From NCBI GenBank assembly GCA_944472135.2, contig OX235262.1, positions 168,019,509 to 168,083,508 of the forward strand: 64,000 bases of DNA, given 5' to 3'. The position numbers were made by a program, and so were the translations under genes. Below, one piece after another: positions 54,100 through 64,000 of the stretch. Position 1 is the first letter of the stretch, and each line of letters begins with the position of its first letter. The notes under the pieces were generated by a model. It was not told where the DNA came from. It worked only from the letters and a program-made list of their open reading frames with translations, and ran no database searches. The DNA is from Trichobilharzia regenti (taxonomy: Eukaryota > Platyhelminthes > Trematoda > Strigeidida > Schistosomatidae).

Positions 54100-55090
54100 T
54101 GAAATGAAATTTAATATTATAGAATTCAACACTGTAAAAACAATTTTTCTGATTTAGAAAGACAAGTGGGACAAATGAAATAATACAGGGGACAATTCAA
54201 ATAAAGTAAAGTAATAGTAACAATCAAAATAATAATCGTTGTAATAAGGGGAAGGTATTTAGATTAACTAAATCAATAAAATGAAAATTAAATAAGCAAA
54301 TGTTTTTCCCTCTATGTGGAAGGTAGAAATAGGGATTGAATATAGTTCTTTTGTGCACAAAGATTTAGCCTTAATTCATGAATGGTCAAGGCCTCAGATG
54401 TCTTAAGATAAGATAAGATAAGCTTTATTCCAAAACAGTACTTGTGATACAGAATGGAATTCTCAGCATTTTACTACAATATTGCATCCAGTTAGTACAT
54501 TAACAATAAATAAAGTTCTACAAAGATTAAGGTTATCTCAGTTAGTTTTGACAACAACATATTAGCATGTCGGTAGCAAAGCCAAAATTAAACAGAGTGT
54601 TGAAGGTGTTAGAGAAGTAGATGTTAAGAACGAAGAAAACGAGACAAGTTAACATGAGCTCGATAAATGATCGTAACATAATGGTCAGGGTTGGTCGAGT
54701 GACAGGAGTCGATCAGGTGTTCGAGAATAGAGCTTCGTACACACTTACTTTCTCCCTTGTAAAACCATTCAGGAATATGTTCTCGTATCCGTGTGGAAAG
54801 TGTCCTCTGGCTACAGTTAATGTATCTTGGTCCACAGAAGCAGGTGAATTGATAGATGCACATGGACGAGGCTAGATGACGTAGCTTATTGTTTACACAG
54901 ACGGAGAACAACCTACGTCTGATGAAGGTTATTTGTAGTTTTGGTGCAAAGAACGTCTTACTGACTGATTTAGAGAGACGAGTTTTAAGCATATCTGAAG
55001 TCAGACCAACTCTGAGTTCCAAATTCATGAAGGTTTGATCAATAATATATATCCAGTACTCAAAGCGTTTGCATTGATTCACCAATTGAA
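54100..55090 (-). mobile_element. Penelope-like P1 with GIY-YIG, between the inverted arms
   Basis: The - strand frame 54624-55085 reads MLKTRLSKSVSKTFFAPKLQ, ASSMCIYQFTCFCG, PRYINCSQRTLSTRIREH and IPEWFYKGES. It is a GIY-YIG domain in which YIG has become YIN and one Cys spacing differs. It is cut by a CR1-like insertion at 54403-54623. Confidence 0.75.
54403..54623 (-). mobile_element. CR1-like LINE 3' end nested in Penelope P1
   Basis: A 221-bp 5'-truncated piece starting on + with TTAAGATAAGATAAGATAAG, a pentamer tail. TTAAGA at 54403-54408 and again at 54624-54629 is a possible target-site duplication. The uninterrupted relative at 18918-18935 shows the two flanks joined. Confidence 0.72.
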
Positions 55091-55461
55091 TGATGATGAT
55101 TTTTTTATGAAGTCAAGCCTGAAGTGATCTGTTTTACATTTTAATTTTAGTTTATTTTGACCACTTCATCTTTAATTACGTGTTATCCTTGTAAAATTAA
55201 TTTATTCTAGCCATTTCTACCTTTTAATAGTGTGTATTGATTTTCTCCGTTAATTATCAAACCATTGACATTTTGACACTGACTATTTATTGTTAACAAA
55301 CATATCAGTGCCACTTGATTGGTAAACTGTTGTGTATTGTAATTGAAATGCTATATATATTAGAGTAGAGCCAGAGTGAGATGAGGATCTAATTGAAAAG
55401 TGGATATTTCTTCGCTCAATCTTTCTGTTTTCTAAATGTCTAAATGGGGATCTTTTCTACA

Positions 55462-56128
55462 TTTTTATTTGCCTACTAATCCGATAATTCCAACATCTTT
55501 ACATCCAATAAACCAAAAATTCATATTCCATATATTACATTATTTGTTTCACCACTCGATGTTTAACTCTAATTATAATCATAAATATTGTAATTGTATT
55601 TCATACTACTACTATTATTGCTTTGTGTATTCACACCTTTGTTTAAATTTCTCTACAGGATATAATTTCTTAAGAAGTCTTGTTTATACGAGTATAGAGC
55701 CTGATAATAAATCCGTTGAACAGAGTCTCTTTGCTGAAAATTGCGTTCCTCAATACCTTAAACGACGAATTTCACATACTTCTGCTCATTATTTACTGGT
55801 AACCAAATTCAAGAAGAATCTTTTGCTGCAGTTCGAGTGAAAAGTTTCTACAGTGGCTCATTCTAGTCAGTTTTTGAGTCTAGCTACTCACAGATTAAAT
55901 TGGAAGCTACGGTAGCGTTATTCCTAGTAAATAACTTGATTTAGACCCAGTAGCTGAATGTTAAACATAAGGTTATAGGGGCGCCTTGATGAAGAGTGGC
56001 ACACTGGGATGAAACAGCTCTTCTGTGATCCAATAGCTTTTGTGGTCTGTCTTTTTGATACTGTTTCTTGATGAAATTGATGGCAAAATCATTCAGTTCC
56101 GCGAAAATTACAACTTGGGAAAATAGTG
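55462..56128. repeat. 667-bp inverted repeat, right arm (mate 53421-54087)
   Basis: See left arm. The spacer between arms (54088-55461) is about 1.37 kb and holds a Penelope P1 GIY-YIG copy with a nested CR1 fragment. The open frames 53709-54092 (-) and 55436-55840 (+) are the same sequence read in the two arms and have no protein motif. Confidence 0.9.
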
Positions 56129-56995
56129 CCTCATTTACCGATCCTGAGCTTTTTCGAATTAGTAGGAGAAACTTATGATGAAAAAACTTAAACGTCGAAT
56201 TTTTTTCGTTTAATTGCTCCTTATCCAGTCGGTAAACTAACTACTCGGTATATCTTGCTTACCAAAAAGTTGAAGAGAATATGCTTAAGAATTTGTTGTT
56301 AAATAACTCGTTCAGTCCTGAATGTTAGTCGAAATGCATAAATCAAAGTTTGGGAAACTTTTGCTTAGCTAAGTGCATGGAAAATTCACTACATCATATT
56401 TTTGGTATTACATATTAGAAGTTAGTTGGCAGAATGAATATGCCTGACTTTAAGAGTAGTTGAGTTAAACTTTAAACAGTGATAGTACAGGACGTACCAA
56501 TGACTTTGAATCCAGTAATAGCTTGAAAAGGTGATTTTTGTATAAATTTGTGAAGTTAATGAATACAATGGTGTGAAACTGTTCCACTGGATAACCTCCT
56601 CTTACATGTGACAAAAATGACTCCTAGTTTTGCGTTGGAGTGTTAGAACAGTAATTAAACCACATTCTGTAGATGCAGTCATCATTTAGCTCTTCTATCC
56701 CCAAACCTAACACAAAAACATCCCAAAAATTGCCCTAGTCTTGCTTTGACTAACCATAATATCCCCTTGAAATGATTATGAACAATGAATTGTGCTCCAA
56801 ACGTCATCAGTAAGGCTATATCAAATCAATGTACTCTGTGATGGAATAATAGTCTATTACAGTGCCCATTTTCTATTCTTCCACTAATTCTCCTTTATTA
56901 GGCTAACCTAAACCTGACTTGTCCTTAGCCTAAACCTTAACTAAATATTTCTCATATATAACCTTAATTTTATCATATATTTCGTTTAATATGAC
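56129..56995. other. Diverged outer part of the inverted repeat, then unclassified DNA
   Basis: To about 56330 it is homologous in reverse to 53220-53420 at much lower identity than the arms. The rest shows nothing recognisable. Confidence 0.45.
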
Positions 56996-57990
56996 ATTTC
57001 ATTATTATTCCCTTAAGTTTCAAGTGGAACATAGGGTTCCAACAACACATCTCCACGTTGTCCTATTTTCTGCTGTCCCCTTCAGCTGGCTGGTTACCTG
57101 ACTACCCATAAACTCTCATCTCTTCATCGCCACACAATCTTCTTTAATGTCATTCGATGGCCTCCTCAGTGTGTACCCAGTTCATCTTCATTTTCTTCTA
57201 TATATCTGTTGAGCAGTCGGCTCTCAGTTGGTTTGTTCCCAGTCAGAGTTTCTTGTGACCTATTCTTTCTGACCGGCCTGCCAATTGACTTTCGCTATGG
57301 AGCCAGCCAGTGAAGTGGACAGCCGTTGATAAGGGTCTGTAACTTGTTGGCAAATCCTTTTCGTAACGGGCAGTCAAAGTTCCTGATCTGTATAGAAGAA
57401 ATGACTAAGTGACTTCACATATGTGTTGGAAATCCGAATCTGGTTGTTCATACTGACTGAATACAGTGCAGGTGATTACCATACTGGTTTCAGGTTGATG
57501 AAAGCGTATCTTGCCCTTCCGATTCTGGACTGCTTTGACATCCCCATCCGTACCGCCTGTAGCTGAATCGATGCTTTCTAGATAAGTGAAGGAGGTGACC
57601 TCTGTTAAATGTCTCCCACTGATAGTGATTGGTGCTGGTTGACGTTGGTTGGTTGTCTTCATCACCTCCGTCTTCTCTATGTTCACCCGGAGTCCAGTCT
57701 TCGCTGCCTGCTTTCACAGCCAGTTTATTGCTTTTAGCCTGCAAGTCTTCGAGTTTTTGTGACATTTGACATAAATCATCTGCAAAATTCAGATCTTCTG
57801 GAGTCTTCTCATCGGTGATCCAGTGTATTCTAGCCTCCCCGCTCCCCCCCCAGTCTTCCGTATAATCCAGTCCACCACAATTACAAGTATTATCGGTGGT
57901 AATAGACAGTCCTGTCTTACTCCTGTATTCAATTCAGACGCCTAGCTGAGTTTTCTGTTGTTAGATCTCCTGACATGTGGCATTGTTATA
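56996..57990 (-). mobile_element. RTE-A LINE, RT C-terminal part and 3' end
   Basis: Tail TTCCCTTAAGTTTCAAGTGG. The - strand frames give HKLEDLQAKSNKLA-like text (QKLEDLQAKSNKLAVKAGSE), MNIEKTEVMKTTNQRQ and PITISGRHLTEVTSFTYLES, split by one frameshift. Confidence 0.78.
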
Positions 57991-58389
57991 AAGCTTCATT
58001 AAGCATATTTTATTCATGATTATAGTGTTATTTACCTGGTTTCACTAACTGGTTCACTGAGCATTGCAGGGTAATTGGTGTGGTCGCACACCTTTAATCC
58101 TTAAAAATGAACTTGAACTACAGTGGTTTTCAAAGTGTTGGCTTAGCACTGTGGATGAGCATTTTGTTGTGCTGTATCATTACTGAAAATTATTTAACCG
58201 TACCGTTGTGCCTCAATATCAATTCGATTCCCTAGTTAATAACTCACAGTGGAATGTAATCGTTATGTGCTTCTGAAGTCCTTTAATGTGATTAATACAC
58301 TTGGTAGGCTTAAATAACCCCAATGTGAACAGCTTTTTCATACACGAATACCTTATTATGAATTTGAACAAAGATAGAGCAGACACTGG

Positions 58390-60500
58390 TGTAGAATAAT
58401 ATGGATTGATTTCATTTCATCAATTCTCATCAGCTGCACACAACCTGTAATATTTAACAGAACCAGTTATCATACAGCTTTGACGTATATATATATATAT
58501 ATATAGTTCGTCATCAAAAATCAGTCCTTTGTTAGGGAGTGTTTTAAGATAGTCACAGTGAAATAAACCATAATGACGATATGGTTATTTGAAGTTATTA
58601 TTATATGTACATTAAAAAGATGGTTACATTGAGAAATTTTTTCTTTCCGATGAATTCATCAACTAGGCTGTACATTCGTGTGTGTGTGTATATATATAGT
58701 AAATGGGTGAGAAAATTCCAGAACTGTTTCAGGTTGCAGAGTAAAATGTAATAACAACAAAATAACAACTGCGTCGGTGGCACAGTGGTTAGGACTCTCA
58801 CCGACCATGCACATGGTCCGGGGTTCGAGCCCTCACCGACGCATACCTGATATCTATGGTCGGCCTGCGAATATTGGGCTACCGGTATCCACGCTGAAAA
58901 TTCCATACTTGTACCAAAAATACGGTGTGGAATTAAGCTGTGATAAAAAAAAGTAGGAATTTTGAATAAGATAGGTCAATCGCTATTGAGAGAATCGACT
59001 GTTTTTAATGAACATTTTAAAAATGCAGGTTGGACGTATTTCTTTTCAATACACACTGTTGCTTTGAACTTTCGGATCGCTATCGCCTTAGCTATACCCA
59101 GATGCCTTGTTTACATTGGACGTTGTACATAACTTCAAAGGACTTTTCAAATGGAAATGAATGTCCTAGGTTCACCGGATGTTCTGTAATAGTGTTATAT
59201 ACACACCTACGTTCTTCCTTTGCTAACCGGGATAGTTAGGGTTTCCGAGGCCATTTTATAAGAGGAATCGTGGTAAAGTCAATATACTCAGCTCTACATG
59301 AGCAAGTGAACTGGTTTATACATGATGAAGTGTCGAAATGTGACAAATCGTCTTTCACGTGCTCGCCGTGTAGTTTCTCGCAGAGAAATATCACCCGTAT
59401 GTTGTTAGCGAGTGATTTTTAGTAAGAGTGTTTCAAGAATCTTTCTTTGGTTTTAGATTATTGTCTACAGATCTGAATGGGAAACCCCACTCCGTCAAGA
59501 TTCTTGAGAGATGTGCAGTTCTTTGTCAACAGATTACCAGGTAGGCATTTTCCGGATTCTCGGGGAGACAGAATACATGAGGTTTCTATTTCTGCTTAGA
59601 GAAACATAACTTTGAAAACTGATAAACTGTTTATTGCACGTGGAATTTTTATAGGTGGATTTCTTCAGCGAGTTATCAGCATTTCTTTGCAGATGAACAT
59701 TCAGGAAATGGGACATTAGACCTCTAGACTGAATTCGATGTTAGAATGGGCATTCTTGAAGATTTGAATTGGGTTCCTGAGATTCGGATTCTCACCACAA
59801 ATAATGAAAGTATCATCGATGTATCTGTTGTAGAGATAAAGCTCGTTGGCACCTGATGATAAGAACTATTTTTGTAGGCTAGTTTCTTGTAGAAACATGA
59901 GCAGTTTTGTTGTTAGGTGATGATAAGCCAGTGTTAGTTGCGTAACCAGAGGTGACATAATACAGTGGTTGGAACTCATAAGGTTTTAAAACCAAAATTT
60001 GGTGTGTGCAAAGTCAAATAAAGAGATTTTGGTGTAATACAGTGAATAGAATTCAAAGGATCAAAAACTAAGTCTATTGTGAAAGTCAGGAAAAAACTGG
60101 GAGGGCAGGAGTGAAATCAGAAGAAAAAGATTTACTAAGGTGAGAGTTACCATGGTGATTTAAATCCCAAGATGAATTCTATTTGAATACGTATGTCAGG
60201 TTTCGGTAGTTGTATTGCGATAGATTCAGCAAACTGAAAAAGACTGATTGCTTATTCTTTTCATTATTTTAAATGCTCCCACTGAGTCCACTTAGCGTCT
60301 CTTGACTTTCAGGTGTTTGGTAAATAAAAAGAGTTCAGACTATTCTGTCCCTTTGATTGGGAGCTACTCGGTACATGTTCAAACAATCTGACATAGGCCT
60401 TTCTTTCTGTTCTTCCAGTGTTACTGATCCCAAAGTTACACGCAAATTGACACACATAGTTGAAGATAACAATATTAGGGATGGTTGAATGCAGTTGATG
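58390..60500 (-). mobile_element. Penelope-like P2, decayed RT and GIY-YIG, with SINE inserted
   Basis: The - strand reads ANELYLYNRYIDDTFIICGE and IQIFKNAHSNIEFSLEV near 59790-59870, the catalytic box region of a Penelope RT (YIDD). A GIY-YIG-like stretch with GRTERKAYVRLFEH is near 60390. The order along the strand suggests two overlapping fragments rather than one element. The left end carries the P2 terminus (CATCAATTCTCATCAGCTGC). A SINE-T1 sits at 58771-58953. Confidence 0.6.
58771..58953 (+). mobile_element. SINE-T1, full length
   Basis: GCGTCGGTGGCACAGTGGTT head with perfect acceptor stem. The body and tail are as at 42836 with only a few changes, ending AAGCTGTGATAAAAAAAAG. It is one of the youngest SINEs in the window. 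Confidence 0.85.
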
Positions 60501-61060
60501 AGAACAGACAGAGTAAAACAGAACACCTTTATGCTGGACATTATGAACTCCTTCCTATCTCATAGGGTTTTCTGATTTTCAAATTTAAATGACTGACTTT
60601 TCATTAAGAGGATATATAAAAAATATGTCCGCGTGATTACAATCATGTCTGCTTACTCAGATTGTACGCATACGATGAAAATCCTATGAGATAAAATGAA
60701 TTCATCTTACTATGAGTAAGCTTTTCTCTGTCTACAGATGGTTTGTTTGTTTAAGAAATGATATCCTACTCATACAGTATAATATTACAGCAGGCAAATA
60801 CTTGTTTGAATGTGGGAGATAATCTTGCTTTAGGTGTAAAAAGAAATATTGTTATTTCGTTTCTTTCTTTTCGTTCTGAAATTAATATGAAGTAATGAAT
60901 TGTTCTGTGAGGGCTCTTTATGTGAATGCTAACCTTTATTCATTCTACTCTTCCCCAACCGTTTCATCCATCTTATATATTGTTGTTTCGCTATTTTGTT
61001 CGATACAACCCTTATTGCCCAATGCTGTTATTGAAAAGTGCAAATAATTGGTCATAATAG
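60501..61060. other. Intergenic, nothing recognised
   Basis: AT-rich DNA without coding or repeat match. Confidence 0.4.
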
Positions 61061-61561
61061 CATGATACAAGCCTGACCACGGACTGATATCTGTTAGTGA
61101 ACATTGTAAATGAAGGAGTATCAGGTTGTTATTTCGTCTAAGCACTTAGGACTCTTAAGCACTACACACCCATCGACCGTGAGTCAAACTCAGTACCTTC
61201 CGGTTACAAGGCAAGTTCGTAGGCCATTCAGCCCTTCAGACCCAACTGAATGACCAGACCATGAATCCTAACTTCTTCGAATTCATGACTTTGGCGCGAC
61301 CACCAATCGATGTCACCGGAGAGTATTTGTCCGGATGGACTCCACTGGTCACGACTTTTCACTGCGACTTTAAGCAACTTTGTCCTTTAACTATCGCTTG
61401 CAACCAGGATTTCTTGGGCTCGAACCCCGGTTGTTGGGTGCGTGCTGCCAATGAGTCCCAAACTAGGACGAAATAGCTGTCCAGTACTCTCAGATTTTCA
61501 TCAGCTCTTTACCTGATATGCCTCTGTCGTCAGTCTTGAAACAAAACAAACCCCTACAAAC
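61061..61561. mobile_element. Fold-back SINE-H1 unit, older copy with both arms and spacer
   Basis: Left arm in - orientation (reverse of tRNA-like head at 61190-61240), then spacer GGACTCCACTGGTCACGACT at 61335-61360, then a right arm with the hammerhead at 61442-61487 and terminus AAACAAACCCCTACAAAC. The arms are far more diverged than at 24002-24620. Confidence 0.65.
61442..61487 (+). ncRNA. Hammerhead motif with perfect stem II but mutated core
   Basis: Stem I GTGCTG/CAGTAC pairs with one wobble. Stem II GTCC/GGAC is perfect, and GAAAT and GTC are present, but the first core segment is CCAATGA, losing the invariant G5. Confidence 0.55.
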
Positions 61562-61564
61562 TGA

Positions 61565-61740
61565 TGCCTGAATCGGGTCCCAGTGCTACGAGCTCGCATT
61601 GTAACCAGAAGGTCCCGAGTTGAAACGCTTGCTGTGGGTGCGTACTGATGAACAGTCCCAGGCTAAGACGAAACAGCCGTCCAGTACTCCGAGGTTTTCT
61701 AATGGTTTTCCTGATGAAATCGTGTAACTACCTCCTAAAA
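61565..61740 (+). mobile_element. SINE-H1 half element with partial hammerhead
   Basis: Head CATTGTAACCAGAAGGTCCC, then 61642-61687 with GTACTGATGA: three bases of the original stem I/core junction are missing, so GTACTG must serve both as stem I and as part of the core. Confidence 0.55.
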
Positions 61741-62531
61741 ATTACATGTTTACTTAGTAGCTTACCTCTACTGTCAGTATAAACTAAATCTTATATACCT
61801 TATTGTACAGTATCTAAAAGTTTATAACTACCACATATAGTTTTCTAGCTTTCACCCTGAGTAACAACATGATTTTGTCTAATTTGACTTATGGTAATAT
61901 TGTTTACGTAATTGTTACTACAAATTACATCCTACCGGGTGTTTAGTGACCAATATTTGTTCGTATGTTTTGGCATATTTCACTTTTTACTAAACAAAAG
62001 TCAGCTAGAAATATACAAGGTCTAAAAGATACCGCATTAACATAAAAGTCCAGAGTAATGAGTACTACTGCTTATGCATGATAATGTGAATCAATGGACC
62101 TCGCTTACTGCTTAAATATGTGAATGTATGTACGGTGTTTCCAGTTTTGAGAATAAATATGTTTATGGGTCAGTCCATTGGCAATCAGAGTATCTGATGA
62201 AACCTATATGAGAATTGATTAATGTCGGAAAATGAGGATAATTCATTGTTTCTTTGTTTGGCTTTGAATAACAGTTGAACATTTTTTGCACAAAAGTTGG
62301 TTTTGATTACGTTCGAATTATGAAGTCAAATACACTTTTCACTTACCTATCCTTTCAGTCAGTCCGAATAAGAAATATGTTGTATGAGTCAGGTAGGTAT
62401 GAGTCACTCCTTTACAGATGTAGTACTTATTACTTTAATTTAGCGTCAAGTTATTGCCAATGGAAAATTCAGCGAAGCTTTTGAGTGTAGACAGGAGCAA
62501 GATGATTCTGCATATTATCGCTAATTGGTAA
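61741..62531. other. Intergenic, mostly unclassified
   Basis: No coding motif. Just beyond it, 62540-62575 resembles the SINE-T1 body (GGCGGCCTGC and TTGGGCTACCAATTACC), perhaps a decayed SINE directly upstream of the LINE ORF. Confidence 0.4.
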
Positions 62532-62651
62532 TGGTCAACCTTGGCGGCCTGCTTAAATCTTGGGCTACCAATTACCTTAAACATTACAAATCATATTGCA
62601 TCTAATTTCTCATTTCTAATTGATATTTTAATCAATAAATCTTATTCAAAT

Positions 62652-64000
62652 ATGACCTCAAATCGGATTATTTATTCTCGTGAATATCTAATATCTTTAA
62701 AACCTACTGATCTGCAACTCCATAAAAAAGACAAGAAAAAGCATCATGCCGGCTGGCAGAGAGCATTAAAAAATACCCCTATTCAATTCATGACTGTTCC
62801 CGCAATTATGAGTACCAATTGTCGCTCCCTGCCGGCTAAAATTAACTGTCTTCAATCGCTGGTGTCTTCCATTATATATCATAATACTGGGATCATATCA
62901 CTTCAAGAAACATGGCTTCATGATCTATATGATGACAATCTAGTGTATCTAAATAATTTCAAACTATTCAGACAAGATCGGTGTAGTTCCAGGAAGAAAC
63001 GCGGTGGCGGTGTCGCCATCTTCATCAATTCACAATGGTGTACGTCTAATAATGTATGTTTCAAATTCTCTAGTGACAATATTGACTGTCTCACCGTTAA
63101 GTGTCGACCTAAACATTTGTCAAAATACAACTACATTTACATCTCGAACATGTATATTGCTCCTGGATGCAACTCCACAGAATTATCTTTATTTGCGGAT
63201 GAATTTACTTCCCTTGCTGCCACCTCCTTCGGAAATTCCTTGTCTATAGTTACTGGTGATTTTAATTCTAGTGACCACAGCTTCCTAATTTCACTTGGAC
63301 ACGATAATATTGTCAACTTCCCGACTAGAATGGACAACACTCTTGACCTTGTTTTTACAAACGATGCAGGAATATTTGAAGCTCGAAAAAGAGCCCCACT
63401 ACTAAATTCAGATCACTGTATCATAAGAATATTGCCCAAAGTATATGGAAAGCAGCACAAAAGGGTCTTCTCATACCTTGGAAAGAAAACACAACACAGA
63501 TGTTATTCCCATGACAACATACTGAACCTAAGGTCCATGTTAAAAGACACAAACTGGGATCTATTTACTGAACAAGCTCTTGATAACACAATTGCCAACA
63601 TAACACATTATCTTAATTTCTGTCTTGATGTTTGTTGTCCAAAAGAGACAATCTTCTTAAAATTCGATCGCTTCTCCTCTTCTCAACTCAAAAAGCTCCG
63701 CCGTGAAAAAGAAAGGTTGTTCAAAATGAAAAACAAATCTGGTGTTAAGAGAATGAACACTTTGATTAAGCTTGAATTACAAAGATTGAATGCTCTCTAT
63801 AACCAGAAGTTTCTTTCATGTAAATCCCCATCAAATATGTGGAAGTTATTAAAGGAAATCACAGGTGGTAAGCAAATGTTGAATGATATTTCTGTAGATG
63901 TTAACATGCTAAATGAATCCTTCATATGTATCCCAGCAAATGTTATGATTCCTAACTCAAATAGTGTAAACAATGACTGCTTCTCATGCTTAAACACGAA
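62652..64000 (+). CDS. Non-LTR retrotransposon (CR1-like) APE-type endonuclease ORF, 3' end beyond window
   Basis: Uninterrupted frame of about 449 codons from the first ATG to the window edge; the frame is open upstream to 62532. It has all the APE endonuclease blocks in order: STNCRSLPAKINCLQS, ISLQETWL (catalytic Glu), RGGGVAIFINS, YIAPGCNSTELSLF, VTGDFNSSDH, PTRMDNTLDLVFTND and LNSDHCIIRI (the SDH end). A basic linker (KKLRREKERLFKMKNK) and NMWKLLKEITGG follow, as between endonuclease and RT in CR1/jockey-type LINEs. The RT would lie to the right. It probably belongs to the CR1-like family whose 3' ends are scattered here, but that link is inferred. The first residues before STNCRSL are not conserved, so the start is uncertain. 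Confidence 0.88.
   Translation, partial: MTSNRIIYSREYLISLKPTDLQLHKKDKKKHHAGWQRALKNTPIQFMTVPAIMSTNCRSLPAKINCLQSLVSSIIYHNTGIISLQETWLHDLYDDNLVYLNNFKLFRQDRCSSRKKRGGGVAIFINSQWCTSNNVCFKFSSDNIDCLTVKCRPKHLSKYNYIYISNMYIAPGCNSTELSLFADEFTSLAATSFGNSLSIVTGDFNSSDHSFLISLGHDNIVNFPTRMDNTLDLVFTNDAGIFEARKRAPLLNSDHCIIRILPKVYGKQHKRVFSYLGKKTQHRCYSHDNILNLRSMLKDTNWDLFTEQALDNTIANITHYLNFCLDVCCPKETIFLKFDRFSSSQLKKLRREKERLFKMKNKSGVKRMNTLIKLELQRLNALYNQKFLSCKSPSNMWKLLKEITGGKQMLNDISVDVNMLNESFICIPANVMIPNSNSVNNDCFSCLNT

Noticed and set aside
53709..55840. Conserved 127-134-residue protein encoded twice (53709-54092 - and 55436-55840 +)
   Set aside because: The two frames are the same DNA in the arms of the inverted repeat, with low-complexity Tyr runs and no motif; identity is explained by the duplication.

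Overview
The window looks like nuclear DNA of a parasitic flatworm, most probably a Schistosoma blood fluke. It has intron-rich host genes with GT-AG splice sites, a tegumental EF-hand/dynein-light-chain protein of the schistosome TAL type, and dense copies of RTE-like and CR1-like LINEs, Penelope-like elements with GIY-YIG endonucleases, and tRNA-headed SINEs carrying hammerhead ribozymes of the Sm-alpha kind. The species cannot be fixed from the sequence. No bacterial-type features were seen.

Two host genes are supported, both on the + strand. The first is the 3' end of a HECTD1-like HECT ubiquitin ligase: four exons (1289-1647, 3898-4536, 10038-10251, 14976-15409) give about 547 residues, including the catalytic Cys and the C-terminal FYLN. 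The 5' part lies beyond the left edge. The second is a complete three-exon TAL-type gene (39876-39992, 47537-47625, 50586-50931; 183 residues) with two EF-hands and a dynein-light-chain domain.

Nearly everything else is transposon-derived. Working names used here: RTE-A (3' tail AAGCCCTATGTTCCACT), RTE-B (a second LINE family with a YADDIVLLGDD catalytic box), CR1-like LINE, Penelope-like groups P1-P4, and four SINE types. SINE-T1 has a CR1-like tail and SINE-T2 an RTE-A tail. SINE-H1 and SINE-H2 have tRNA-like heads followed by hammerhead motifs. Nested insertions are common. Almost all RTE-A, CR1-like and P1 copies inside the two genes' introns lie antisense to the gene.

Layout: 1-15409 HECTD1 exons and repeat-filled introns; 15410-39875 intergenic repeats, including a Penelope element nested in an RTE-A copy (34150-36770); 39876-50931 the TAL gene; 50932-62531 intergenic repeats, including a 667-bp inverted repeat with arms identical by eye (53421-54087 and 55462-56128); 62652-64000 the open endonuclease ORF of a young-looking LINE running off the right edge.

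The most unusual structures are three. (1) A recurrent fold-back unit made of two SINE-H1 copies head to head around a conserved spacer, traceable at four loci. (2) A SINE-H2 copy at 49188-49232 whose hammerhead keeps the whole catalytic core and all three stems. (3) The 667-bp inverted repeat with older, diverged flanks.
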